This document shows positions 32,980 through 45,414 of a stretch of 64,000 bases of DNA, one piece after another. The DNA is from Vesta saturnalis. Taxonomy: Eukaryota; Arthropoda; Insecta; Coleoptera; Lampyridae. The stretch covers positions 669,501 to 733,500 of the forward strand of contig JARFJB010002038.1 of the NCBI GenBank assembly GCA_036346205.1, written 5' to 3'. Made by a program: the position numbers and the translations under genes. The notes beneath the pieces were generated by a model. The model worked only from the letters and a program-made list of their open reading frames with translations. It had not been told where the DNA came from and did not search any database. Numbering within the stretch: position 1 is the stretch's first letter; each line of letters starts with the position of its first letter.

Positions 32980-35900
32980 TTAAAGATTAAGCCGAAAGTG
33001 GTTCGAAACGTTGCATTTGAACAAACTTAACTACTTGAGAATTATATTTGAGCAATTTTACGAGTTAACTAATTTAATGTACCTTTCTTGGTGTAATTAT
33101 ACAAAATTAGAAATCACATTAAGAACTCCAGAGCAAATAACGTGTTTTTGGCACATAATGAGTGATCGCTTAATACATAATCGTAACGTCAATTAAAAGT
33201 TTTCAAAATCCTAATTAACCTGTGCGAAGATTAGTAAAGTTAGTGGCAACTAAAAATGTTAGGTTTATAGGATAATTTTTCACTCGACGTATATATTAAT
33301 TTACCTGAATATTGTTAAGGACCTGAACGAAAATAAAATTAATTTAGATTTAAGCTTAATGGCTGTTTATAGTAGCATTTTGTTCAGATCGTAATTAATA
33401 TAAATATCGAGTGTTAATAACGTATTTCCAAATTAACGATCATTTCAAAATTAATCTTAATTAAAATTGAAACCGGGAGTATATTTATACAAGTTTTATG
33501 AAAATGTATAAAGTTAGGGTAAATTTTCAGAATTGAACTCTTATTGTACCAAGTGAGAAATTATTTTCTTATTCTGAAAAAGATTCCATCACGTTTGAGA
33601 CTTATTTTCACGTTAGAGAATTTAGACTACAACGACGTTCTATCAATATATCTCGATTTTCGGTATTATGTATAGTAAGTGTGAATGCTTGAAGTATTAT
33701 TTTTATAACTTACCATCATCAGAGCCTTCACCATTGAGCTAGACCGGCCTTCCGCTTATTTAGCTTTCACGGCCCCTAGTATGCAATTAGTGTGTAACAA
33801 ATTACTCTAATTTTGGTATTGAATATTTCATTTGTGTTTATTAAATGCTTATCCAATTTAATGTTTCAGTAATTATTAAGACCCCAATATTTGTTTACCT
33901 GTGTCTGTACTCTACTGTGTTTAGTTATCTTTGGTACGCCTTTGGCGCCCAAAACTAAGTATTGTGATACTCAAAACCCCGTTTCACTGGAAGATCTCTC
34001 CTGGATACCCTCGACTCTCTAGTCTTATCTCTCAACTTGACAAATTAATCAAGACGTTTTAACTTTATAAAGTTCATGTATACTAAAAAAATGACCGTTT
34101 TATGAGTTGAAATGAGTACTGTTGAGTAAACAGTAACACCTTTATCTTATTTCTAGAATAGCTCACCTAGAAAGTGGGTAGATGGTAAAGCCTTCGAGTG
34201 AAATAAAGAGAAGCTAGAAGGACCGAAGGGTCGATTTTTATGCGAATGTGATGGATGGATTTTCCCTGTCGATGGATACTGTATATAGATGTCTAAGCAA
34301 ATGTGATGGACATTTGAAACAAGCTCATACGACACAACGTGCATACGAAATGTACAGATAAAACTTAATGGGGTTAATATTTAGACTGGTTGAGACGAGA
34401 AACGTCGATTACAAATAATATCTAATGTTTCACCTTCCTATAATAAGCACTTAAAAAAATTAAACCAGGCAACAATAGAATACAACAATACTGAATATTC
34501 TAAATAATCAATTCCAAAGTAAGCTTGAACGTAATAACGAAACACTTGATGATCTGCAAGTGTGATATCTTTGAGGGTGTCCTGTCGACGACAAAATAAC
34601 TTGCCATACAAGAAAAAAGGAAATTAGTGTGCAACAGTTGCACAAAAGTTCGACTTATTTGTTTAAAATATTTCAAAACTCAATGTTGCGTAGTAATAAA
34701 ATTAAGCGTTTATGCCGAATTGATTTTGAATTTTGAGTAAATTTTTTTGTTAAACTGAGGTCAAAAACAACAAGCGGGCGCTGGGATGGAAGGAATCACG
34801 TGGAGAGTAAAAAAGAGACAATACTTCTCAAGAAATATAATATTAAAATTGATGAAATTTGTTTATAAAATCAAAGAAATTAAGCCGCATTTTGTTTAAT
34901 AAAAATTACATATCAATTTCGCATTTAAATTTTGCGTACTATTCTATTGATTTTATAACCGATTTTTGTCGGTTGAAAAGATAATTAATTGATATTGTAG
35001 GATCTAAGTCTTATACGAATAGATAAAAGTTTCACATTAGATTTAGCAAATTATTCAGAAATTGATGTTAATTTACGCATAAAATGGAAATGGAAGTAAA
35101 ATTTTACCAAGACCACCTTAATGGTGCCTTATTTGAATTCTTATTGGAGATTGGATGTATAAATACGTCGAAGAAGGCGACATGTATAAAATAAATTTTA
35201 GGGTAAGAAGGTAAACTTCATTTAGCCTCAAAGTGAAACTGTTCGCGTGGCCATTTTGAATTGTCCAAAATTTATCATTTTTTCAAAATCTAAATTTGTG
35301 ATTTTTTCGCTATCACCGTATATCACATTTAAAAGGGCCTAATGGTCTTATAAAGAAATCTGACCAAAATGATAAATATTGAATGATACATTCAATGCAA
35401 AAATGTAAATATTTGTGTGCTAAACTTAAACGCATACTGAAACGCTTAACACTACAATGGTATTTCAACACTATTGCAATAATTATAAAAAATGGTTTCT
35501 GAATTAACAGAACTTTGTAGTTAAACTTCAATCTAAAGAAGTGTCAAATTGATACGTATCACAAACCACATGAAATCTCATTGTATCGTGAATCAGTATG
35601 AAATTGATGTAAGTGAATATATATTAAAACATCTGATAGTAAATAATTTAAAGTAGTTATTTTACGTAAACTTACATTTGAAATAAATACAAGTGTGGAA
35701 CAATTTTATTTAAACTGCCGTCAAACGTAGTTTAATTACTAACATAAGTGGTGAAATATTGACCACAATCTAAGTTTAAAAGGACATTGGATCATTGGAT
35801 ATACTTACTGCTTGGTCATAAAGCACAGTTAGTGGTGTGTGAGTAACGGCCAGAGGGACTATATCATATGGATTTACAGTAAGTGGAACATTGTTTAACA

Positions 35901-37400
35901 ATTAAATTGACAATTAATCGTTGAGCACTAATATGAATTTGAGTTTTACGGTATACATATAAGTGTGTATATCTATTTTTATGAACAAATTGTGTTTATA
36001 TTGGAACATAACCATTCCGTTTTGTTTGTAATAAAATATTTTTTGCTATATTGTTAATAGTCATAAGAGAGACATAGGTAGTGTTAAGTTCTTGATTGTA
36101 TTCCTAAATGTTATAAATGTAACATTTGTTACATTTAAATTGACTTTGATAATCTTTAAGATTTTATTTTTTAATTTGTGATTTATATTGAGGGTCAACT
36201 AAATTCAAATCGTACTCTTTATAGTAAGTCCAGAAATATCCTCATATCCGCTGAACTTGCTGTTCAAAATTTTCTTTAGATCAAAATATAACTACAGATT
36301 ATAAAAGGAAATTCTATTTAAAGCTACACTTTTATTTTATTGACTGAATACAGGCTCAGTTAATTAATTACTGTCTTTCTACATATTTGTTATAGTGATA
36401 AAAAGTTATTGCCATCGACTTCAAACAAATTTTCTTAAGCAGAAAAAAATTATAATAATTAAAAATTAAATTAGTATTTATGATTTATAGGTCAGAGATC
36501 AATTTAATAAAATTAATAAAGTTAAACAGAACTTTATATGAACAATTAGATTTGAGTGACATAATAGTATTATATTGGAGGATTTTGGAAATAAATTTAA
36601 GATACTTCTTTTATTTAGTTATCAAATTATTAATAAATTGAATCTTCGTTAACAATATTAAATATTAGTAATCCGTAGCAAGGTTAATTATTGAAAATAT
36701 AATAAAAGTGGTTTTACATAAATTGATATCTAGGGAGATCGTTGCACAATTTAAATTGAAGACATCGTACCCTGATTTGACAAAGTTTCATTTCCATTAG
36801 AATTCCATATAGTTATAATTTATATCAATACTGAACATTTGTTTATCAAAATGTAAACAATGCTTAGCGAATGTAAACTATATTTACATTACGATCGCAC
36901 ACTAAAAAGTGAGCTTGAGTAAACAATTTTTTTTATTAATTCAATACCTACAGAAAGTTTAGGGTTGCTTTATTAAAATTAATAAATCTTTTCTTTCAAG
37001 GAAAATTAAGAACGTACCACCTCAGAATTGTCACCCAAAATGTGTCATAATTTTGTCGCTTAGCATTACAATTTCCTTGTTAGATATAGCGACTGCAATG
37101 CCCTGTCTTCTATTGAATGTAAAATAAATAACAATTATTAAGCTTCTCCAGTTGAACCAACAATTTGTAATTTTATTTATAAAATCGTAAACTACTTACC
37201 TACTTGTCGAATTCACTCCTAATAAAGTAATTAGTAATACGAGCCCAACCACGAAAGATAACAAATAATAAAAAGCAATTGTGCCAGTACCAAACCACAA
37301 AAAGCGGCTTACCTTGAGAATAGTTGTCTCTGTGGAGAATTACCACACGTGTATGAATGTACCTTTAGCATAACCAAAAAATCTTATACATTGTTAGCTG
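32980..37400. other. 4.4 kb of AT-rich sequence without recognisable genes
   Basis: Only very short reading frames occur on either strand, none with domain-like content. No inverted ends or tRNA-like structures were found by eye. It could be intron or old, fully decayed repeat. Confidence 0.5.
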
Positions 37401-38384
37401 AGATGCCAAACTATAGGCTTTTTTAGACAGTCTAAAATGACGTCATACTTGGTGAAAAAATGCAACTAGGAAAATTTAGTTCTTAAGTGTTGGTAACAGT
37501 TTGCAAAGTTGAACGATTTATCATAAACGATTTACGAACGATTGATTTGTGTCATCTGTGTTTAAATAACAATTAATTTTGTATATCATATCAAATTCAA
37601 CAAGTTCTTGTCAGAACTAACTTAATAACAATAACACATACTGTAAACAATAAACAATTAAAGATGACCAAGCCTTTGTCTAGCCGTTGTCAAGAAGTGG
37701 TAAGCTTTCTGATCCATTACTTTGAACAAGAACGTGAAAATGGAGGCCCCTTTTGCCAGTTGCTGCCGTTAGAGACGTAAGTAATAATGATTAAAATACT
37801 CCTCTTTTTAGTTATCTTAAATCTGAAATATGAGCGGCTTGTTGAGGATGTTTTAGGTTATGTCACGCACTTTAAAAACCGTAAGATTATTTTTTGTTAA
37901 TAGAGGGTTGCAGCTGCCTTACATGTGAGTCTTTCAACAGTCAGTAACATCGCAGCTAAATGCAACAAAGGTGAAGTACTTAGAAGCCCACCAAAAAAAA
38001 ACGACATCGGAGTAAACCAATCGTAGATGTGGATAATTTTGACCAAACTGCAATTCGAAATGTTATTTATGAGATGTACAAAAAGAGTTAGTACAGTATT
38101 AACTCCATACAGTTGTTTTGCATTATATAGTGTAATTATTTGCAGAGGAACGTGTGACCTTAAAAATTTTACAAGGAAAACTATGCGAACATGACATTTT
38201 TAATGGCACATCTCTGTTGAAGGTTTTAAAAAAATTGGTTTCACGTATAACAAGGATGATCCACGACGCACACTGGGGTTGCTCCTTATTGGCTAATGGA
38301 AAAAAGTCTTTTTGCGAACGACGATTTAACGATAATCCTATTATGCACAAAGGTGATGTTACATTTCATTCAATGACGTCATAA

Positions 38385-40870
38385 GTTTCCCTATTGTTTG
38401 CTTGCTGACAAAGCTGAACCAGTCTAAACTTGTTCGTTGTTACAACTGCACGCTTAGACTACAAATTGTTAGCTTTAAAAGTGCTATTTTGTGAGTGAGT
38501 TATTTCAAAACTATAGATATTTAGTGTTGGAGCTACACGTTTTATAATGGATACAGGTATGTTCTTTTGAATTTTAATGCTGCTTACACGATTTAAGTTC
38601 GAATCACTTAGGAAAATATATTTAACAAGCACGTGTCTAATATCCTCGAAAAATATATTAAGCAAAATTTTAATTGAGTTAAAAGTTAAGAGTTAAGTCG
38701 AGTTAAGTTAATATTTTCATATTTTAATAATAAATGATGTTTGTAGTTTTATACTTTTATTTCAATTCTTGCACTTATTTGCACTTTTTAAAAAAAATGC
38801 GTTATCTGTAGAAAAATCCAAATTTCTATGATTTATTTGTTTAACTTAACTTTGTTACAGAATCAACTTCAAATATGTTCCTTGTGTCAAGAATCCAATT
38901 GTTCGACTTCATTAATTTTCCGGAGCATAAAAAACACCAAAATTTAAAATCCATTCTTGTGGATTACATTGCCCATAGAACAAGCTGCCCAACAGAGAAG
39001 CGAGTCACTATTGATACTAAGATAAAGAGTTTTTTACACCAATTTAAGATGAAATGGGCAGCAAAGCACAAAATAAAGTCAAGGTTTTTGGAAAAAAATC
39101 AATCATGGTTGAGTGGCATGATATCTTTTGAAAAACATGCCACGATCTCACAAAAAATTGGACGGCCAGCTAAACCTTTTGAAGCGGTTGGTGAACGATC
39201 TAAAAGGCAGAAAACGTCTTCGCTGAGGGAAAAATTTTCTCCAAAAGAGTTGACTTATGCAGCGCAAATGAGTCTACGATCCCAAGGACTTGCGGCAGCA
39301 TCGGATGTAGTGAAAGATTGCATGGCTTCTCCAACGCGAGCTGTGCGATATCGCACTGCATTCAAATCATTTAAAAGTGGAGAAAAAAGAAAGCAATTGT
39401 CTGCAGAAGAAGCTCTCGCTATGATCGTTGACGCAAAGCTAACACGAACGCAGTATGAGATCATCCGGTCAAAGGACAAAACGTTGTTTCCGTCCTATAA
39501 GGCAATTCAAAAAGAGAAACAAAAATGCTACCCGAAGAATGAGAGTATCGCAGTGACGGATACATCTGCAGAAATCAGTCTTCAGGGCCTCATGGACCAT
39601 ACTGCACAACGCATTACTTCTCTGCAGAAAGAAGTTTTGCTAACTTTGCCCGTAGAGAAGAGACAAAATCTGCTCCTGATAAGCAAATGGGGCTTTGATG
39701 GATCGACTCAGAAAGAATACAAACAAAAATTTGAAACAGCTAATGCTTCTGACTCTAATATGTTTATGAGTTCCACTGTTCCGCTGAGATTAATTACTGC
39801 AGACAAAACCACTGTTTTGTGGCAAAATGATCGCCCATCTTCTACGAGATACTGCAGGCCTATAAGGTTTCAGTTTAAACACGAAACGGCTGAGCTATCA
39901 AAAATTGAAAAGTCCCACATACTCTCAGATTGAAAATTTGCGACCATATTCATACGAAGAGCTCAACATGACCATAAAGCATACAATGCTCTTCACAATG
40001 GTGGACGGCAAGGTCTGTAACGCAGTAACAGACACTACATCTGCTCAGCGCTGTTATATAAGTGGACTTACGAGCAAAGATTTCAATAATATTGAAAAAG
40101 TTCTGAGTCAAGAAGTTATTGATCCAACCAGGTTGGAATTCGGTCTTTCCGTTTTACACGCTTGGATTCGCTGCTTTGAGTGCCTCTTGCACATTGCTTA
40201 TAAGCTGCTAATCAAAAATTGGCAAGCAAGAGGGAAAGAAAATAAGGAAATTGTTGTTGAACGAAAAAAGCTCATTCAGGCTCGATTTTTTTAAGAAATG
40301 GCTTTCGTGGTGGACCAGCCAAAAACTAATTTTGGCAGCAGTAATGATGGGAACACAGCACGAAGATTTTTTCAAAATCCTGAACTGGCAGCACATATAA
40401 CTGGATTAGATGTTGGATTGATTAAAAGATTCAAAGTAATCATGCAAACTTTGGCAAGTGGACACGAAATCGACATAAACAAATTTCAGACATATGCAAT
40501 GGAAACGGGTCAACTCTATATTGACCTGTATAAATGGTACCCGATGCCTACATCTGTCCACAAAATTTTGTTTCATGGCCCACTCATAATATCCGCTGCA
40601 ATATTGCCTATTGGACAATTGAGCGAGGAGGCACAGGAAGCTCGCAACAAGGAGTTTCGCCGATACCGCGAGTTGTACGCTAGAAAAATGACGAGAAAAC
40701 AGACGAACCAAGACATTCTAAATTTATTGCTTATATCATCCGACCCGGTAATACCAAGTTATCACAAGTATTACAGTGCCAAATTAGAAAACTTTGACGC
40801 AGAAGCTCTTCAACTTGAAATTTGAATCCCATGAGGTCTATGATAATAATTATCACGTTGCATTATAGAT
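38385..40870 (+). mobile_element. Transib-superfamily (RAG1-like) element
   Basis: An approximately 2.5-kb unit lies inside the DDE_3 transposase. It contains one gene with a 5' intron. Limits are inferred from where the flanking transposase stops and resumes. I could not find convincing terminal inverted repeats or a 5-bp target duplication; CACAAAGGTGATG at 38346 and CACGTTG at 40860 were considered as ends but do not match well. Confidence 0.6.
38547..40825 (+). pseudogene. Transib/RAG1-like transposase, one frameshift and one stop
   Basis: A tiny first exon (38547-38556, ATGGATACAG) joins across a GT-AG intron (38557-38860) to the main exon, giving MDTESTSNMFLVSRIQLF. The product would be about 655 residues. 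Candidate catalytic sites are SKWGFDGSTQKEYKQKF (first Asp, about 39685), VCNAVTDTTSAQRCYI (second Asp, about 40015-40060) and LSEEAQEARNKEFRRYRELY (Glu, about 40620-40680). The stretch from VHKILFHGPLI to ARKMT parallels the RAG1 segment around its catalytic Glu (HKTLAH...SEGNESGNK...RRFRKMNARQ). Lesions: a frame change at about 39925 and a TAA at 40292-40294. Codon use and frame are otherwise well kept, so it is recent. Confidence 0.75.
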
Positions 40871-42562
40871 GTATTATACTTCATGCTGGTTGTGCTACAG
40901 GATTCATTCATGGTGCAGAATTAGTATTAGTATAGACAAGGAACACTGATTATTATAGAGAAATGAATCAAGACAACTTTCTGCATTGGTTTGAATATCA
41001 CTTTAAATTTTTAAATTTAAAACAACCTTCCACAATTATTATGGGTAATGCCAGTTACCACAGCACTCTGATGAACAAAGTACCTACAACAGCGTCTAAG
41101 AAGGCTGACATACAGCAGTGGTTAAGTAAAAATAATATACAATATGACGAAGCCTTTTTAAAAACTCAGTTGTTGGGTTTAGTACAGATGTAAATCTTTT
41201 TAAATGTAATTCATATTTTGTATTATTAATTCTCTCTTTTTAGACATAAACCTCAAGCAGTATATGTAGCTGATAGGTTAGCTGAACAATATGGGCATCG
41301 TGTACTTCGTCTTCCTCCTTACCATTGCATTTTTAACCCTATTGAACAAATCTGGGGTATAACTAAAAATTACTACAGAGACCATGTTGGTTCTGATGGT
41401 AGTTCTGCTGAAAAATCATTAGCTATGTGGAAAGAGGCACTAGGAAAAATAACACCCGAAGTATGGGCTAAGACAGTTCGACATACTGAGGAAGAAATAC
41501 AACGCTGGTGGGATAGAGAAGTTGTATTTGAGCGAGAGGATGTTCACCCACTGATTATAAATCTGGAAATCGGCGATGATACAGATGATGAGTACTTAAG
41601 TGATGAATTCTTTTTAAATTAAATCTGAATATATGTTATATTTATCAATTTATTTTATTTCTTGTTAATAAACGTTTTTAAATGGTCGAGTATATTGATG
41701 AACCCAATCCACAACGTATATTCTGCAACTACAAGACTGATGAGGAATAATTTTGTCTTCGGATTATCTTATTATAAAATTATAAATATATTGCTTTCTA
41801 TATATGAATCGGTGCGTGAAAGAACGGTGTAAGTCCAAAATTCGTAATTTCCCGGAAACGAAAAAAACTGATTCATTTGTAAACTAATGAAAAATATTAC
41901 TATATGGCAGTGAATCAGCTTGTTGTATGACGTCATTTTAAACTTATTGTAAAAATCCTTATCTAACTCGCTTTTAGACGTCACGCGAGCTACCCCCCTA
42001 CCTTGTAAAAAAAAAACACATAAAAATTACGAGCTATTTATGAGCCTTTATATTCCGCAAATTAAAATTTTGAGCTCGTCATACTAGGGAGGAATTTAAA
42101 AATTTCACTAGAGGGCTGAGTCGACGTCCACTCAACTATCCCTTACAAATAAAAATATTTAATCGTTCTTTGGGGCAGAATCAGGAGTTAATTATGAGCT
42201 TTTAAAATAATATAAAGTCGAGTTTTGAGCTCATCGTTTTAACCCCAAAACAACCCTTTATACAATTTAATTCAGTACACTACAATTGAAAAGGTAAGTC
42301 TTTTGCAGGTAAATATTGTTTACTGATTTAAGAGCCCTCAAAATACATATTTTGATTTTGACCCGCAAACCGTTGAAGATGAAGAGTTAAATATAAATAA
42401 TTAAATATTAGTCAAGTTGCTTTGGTATGTGTGATATTGCACTGATGATATTGCAGGCTCACATTCCATTAATATAAGTAATTTGATTGTAATCTCATTA
42501 TATTTAGAATTTACATCAGTTCTACATACATAAAGACAAAATTTACATCGATTGGGGCTTGA

Positions 42563-42636
42563 ACCTTGATGGCGCAATTGGTTAGCGCGGTACTCTAGCA
42601 AAGTACAGGTCGTAGGTTCAAATCCTACTCGAGATA
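42563..42636 (+). tRNA. tRNA-like gene, anticodon AGC (Ala by codon table)
   Basis: It folds as a full cloverleaf. The acceptor ACCTTGA pairs with TCGAGAT (one C-A mismatch, one T-G wobble). The D arm is GCGC-AATTGGTTA-GCGC, the anticodon arm GTACT-CTAGCAA-AGTAC and the T arm GTAGG-TTCAAAT-CCTAC. A-box and B-box sequences are good, and a TTTTT Pol III terminator follows within a few bases (about 42640). The loop puts AGC at positions 34-36. The body lacks the G3:U70 pair that defines tRNA-Ala (here C3-G70) and looks more like Asn/Ile/Arg-type tRNAs with GCGCAATTGGTTAGCGC. It lies between the left arm of the 4.4-kb unit and a MITE. Confidence 0.75.
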
Positions 42637-42886
42637 AACTTTTTATTTATGTATTTAATAAAATTAATAATAATTTTTAATAATGCAGTTATTTAATGCA
42701 TAAAATACATAAAAATATAATTTATAAAAAGAATTTATAAAAAAATTTATCAGTGAGCAATTAATTTTATTTTATTTTAAATTTATGATTTCAACAGATT
42801 CTTGAGCTGCATACTTTTGATTTATTAAAAAAATTGTTTCTCTATCACTATTAAATAATCTAGGCATTCTTTGAAAGCATCATATA

Positions 42887-44015
42887 CAGGGTGAATCTTA
42901 TCTAATCCGCCAAAATTAAAGGCGTGATAGAACTCATCATTCTAAGCAAAAAAGTTCATATGTACATGGGTCTGGAAATGCTTCGTTTCCGAGATACAGG
43001 GTGTCAAAGTTGAAAAAAGAAATCGCGTTTACTTCAATATCTTTCGACTGTTTCGAAATAGTTTCATGAAATTTCGTATACGGGGTTTTTTTGGGATGAC
43101 AAATTCAAATTTGTGGTCCATTTGGTTGTCGTTTCTAGAGGGCGCCAGCTGCAATGATTTCGACCCCTTTAAATCGTAGCAATTTTTTTTGCTACACTGT
43201 ATGCCATTTTGGACTAGAAAAATCGATTCTCCTATCTTTTCTTCTAAAAAAAAGGTATATGTTAGTGATGTCGCTAGGAGCAACCCTTTCCGAGAAAAAC
43301 GCTTTTAAAACTCATGATGCATACACATTTTCGGACGGTATTTTTTTGACAGGTTTATCAATAGGAATTTTTAATTGTTACTAAGTAACTTACTTGTTTA
43401 CTTATGTACTTATCTGTCTCTTTGCGTTCATTGATAATAAAATTTTAATAAAAAATCCATAATTAAATACGATAGAATGCCTAGACATACATGTATACTT
43501 TTAATATTAATTTTTTTTCTTTTTCTTTTTTTAATGTTGGATATTTTAGTGCTCCATACAAAAGTTAGTTTTACATAAATAAACATTGTGAGTTATAAAT
43601 GTCTTTTTCTCGGAAAGGGTTGCTCCTACCGACTTCACTAAGATATACCTTTTTGTAGCAGAAAAGACAGGAGAATCGATTTTTTTAGTCCAAAATGGCA
43701 TACAGTGTAGCACAAAAAAGTTGCAAAGATTTAAAGTGGTCGAAATGGTTGCCGCTGGCGCCCTCTAGAAACACAACTAAATGGACCACAAATTTGAATT
43801 TGTCAACCCAAAAAAACCCCGTATACGAAATTTCATGAAACTATTTCGAAACAGTCGAAAGATATTGAAGAAAACGCGATTTTTTTTTTCAACTTTGACA
43901 CCCTGTATCTCGGAAACGAAGCATTTCCGGACCCATGTACATATGAACTTTTTTGCTTAGAATGATGAGTTCTAGTACTTCTTTAATTTTGGCGGATTAG
44001 ATAAGATTCACCCTG
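42887..44015. mobile_element. TA-flanked foldback MITE, arms about 420 bp
   Basis: The left end is CAGGGTGAATCTTATCTAAT after TA (42885-42886); the right end is its reverse complement before TA (44016-44017). Arms 42887-43310 and about 43598-44015 match almost base for base, including ATCTCGGAAACGAAGCATTT, GAAATTTCATGAAACTATTT and GAAAGGGTTGCTCCTA words (mirrored). The central 290 bp is AT-rich and non-coding. Confidence 0.93.
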
Positions 44016-44039
44016 TATAATAATTATATTAATTCTACA

Positions 44040-44117
44040 CGCCCGTTGTATTCTCAACTGGAATCCACGACTTGAACACCAATCATATTATTGCATTTGT
44101 GGAATACAATGGGCGCA
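44040..44117. repeat. Hairpin upstream of the recombinase gene
   Basis: CGCCCGTTGTATTC (about 44041) and GAATACAATGGGCG (about 44102) form inverted arms of 14 bp with one mismatch, about 45 bp apart. It lies about 120 bp before the recombinase start codon. Confidence 0.6.
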
Positions 44118-44237
44118 TATTAATCAAATCAATCACATCCCCTTAGCAATACATCGTCTCCTAGCAATCGATAAATAAGTTCAAATTGTACGACGCCATT
44201 ATTAAATTTCCGCAGTTTGTCTTTCATTCTTTTCAAA

Positions 44238-45293
44238 ATGAATTCGGATGGCGAAAGCAGCATTAGTGAAACATGTACACCGCCTGATATACTGCAAGTG
44301 GCAAAATCCACAGTAAATAATTTGTTACCCGAAAAATCAAGGAAACAATATAAAGAAACGTATGACAGATTTATGGAATGGAGAAGTAATAAGGTAAATT
44401 CGTTTTCTGAGAACGTTCTATTAGCATACTTTACACAACTTTCTGAAAAATACAAATCATCGTCCATGTGGAAAACATACTCAATGTTACAAAGTACATT
44501 AACCGTAAATAAACTGCGCGCTTTCCTGAAACGTCAGTCGGAAGGCTATCGCGCGAAGAAATCCAAACCATTTACTCCTAACGAGATAAATAAATTTATT
44601 GGTGAAGCACCGGATAATATATATCTTGCAACAAAGGTAATAACTTCAAATTTTTAAGGTTGCATTGATAATGGGCATAATAGGAGCATGTCGCAGTATG
44701 GAACTCCGTTCTATGAATATTGATGATATCCAAGATCTTGCACCAGCCTATTTAATTACGATACCAAATACGAAAACAAAAATGTTCGAAAATTTACCGT
44801 TACAGGCAAATTTTACGATATATGTAAGAAATATATCAATCTTCGTCCAGCTAATGCAAACAGATCTTTTTTTTTAAACTACCAACATGGAAAATGCACT
44901 GTGCAAAACATTGGCATTAATAAATTCGGATTCATGGGAAAACAAATAGCCACTTATTTAAATTTGCCGAGTGCTGAATTATACTCCGGACATACTTTTC
45001 GTAGGACTTCAGCTGCTATATTAGTAGATGCAGGGGGAGATATTACAGCCCTCAAAAGGCATGGCGGCTGGAAGAGCACATCAGTAGCTGAAGGGTACAT
45101 AGAGGATTCCATGACCAATAAAATGAACACTGCGAAGAAAATACTCCAATCAATAGAAATGGAGCCAACTACTTCTTCGAATATACTATCGAATAGTGCA
45201 ATGGGTGCAGTAAATATAAGTCATAATTCAGGTGCACCAGTTGTGAACATTACTAATTGTAGTAATATTACAATCAATATTCACAAGAATTGA
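44238..45293 (+). pseudogene. Crypton-like tyrosine recombinase
   Basis: The start is ATG 44238 (MNSDGESSISETCTPPDILQ). The N-terminal SAM-like core-binding domain reads EKSRKQYKETYDRFMEWRSN, LAYFTQLSEKYKSSSMW and LRAFLKRQSEGYRAKKSKPF. The catalytic domain begins ATK/VALIMGIIGACRSMELRSM (first Arg region) and continues, after a frame change at about 44808, to YSGHTFRRTSAAILVDAG (H-x-x-R box near 44988-45030), LKRHGGWKS (H/W box) and a final Tyr in VAEGYIEDS. R-H-R-H/W-Y residues therefore appear present. A 22-base insertion (GTAATAACTT...) at 44638, bordered by AAAGGT-like words, breaks the frame; it is too short for a normal intron. It ends at TGA 45291-45293. Confidence 0.8.
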
Positions 45294-45414
45294 TGTTTTT
45301 GATTGTTTAATTATCTATTATTTCTGTTTAGTTATAAATTTTCAATGATGTAGTTCGCATAAATTGTACATTTTTTAAATAACATATTTATTATAAAGTT
45401 TTATTATTTGTAGT

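Larger units (their letters stand above)
37663..41622 (+). pseudogene. DDE_3 transposase, two separated parts
   Basis: The N-terminal part starts MTKPLSSRCQEVVSFLIHYF, then QERENGGP. A plausible GT-AG intron follows (donor GTAAGT at about 37776, acceptor TTAATAG at about 37904). The next block reads VAAALHVSLSTVSNIAAKC, a helix-turn-helix. Further right, FTYNKDDPRRTL precedes the break. The C-terminal part reads CIILHAGCATGFIHGAELV, then MNQDNFLHWFEYH, IIMGNASYHSTLMNKVPT (second acidic residue; the usual D is changed to G) and, from 41264, VLRLPPYHCIFNPIEQIW (catalytic Glu). The acidic tail ends at 41622. The first catalytic block (YLDETW) is absent, and a 1-base frame change is present near 37755. 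It is non-functional. Confidence 0.75.
37410..41960 (+). mobile_element. DDE_3 (IS630/Tc1-type) transposon relic, split by a Transib-like element
   Basis: Two halves of one transposase flank the insertion: the N-terminal part at 37663-38375 and the C-terminal part at about 40870-41622. Candidate outer inverted words are TAAAATGACGTCATAC near 37433 and its reverse complement GTATGACGTCATTTTA near 41925. Exact ends and target sites were not settled. TGACGTCA also occurs at 38373, beside the likely insertion junction. Confidence 0.6.

Noticed and set aside
33000..37400. Searched for an RNA gene or a host promoter
   Set aside because: No stable arms, box motifs or conserved blocks could be supported by eye.
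38373..41935. TGACGTCA words considered as CRE-type regulatory sites
   Set aside because: They sit at element junctions in otherwise decayed transposon sequence; no promoter is evident.
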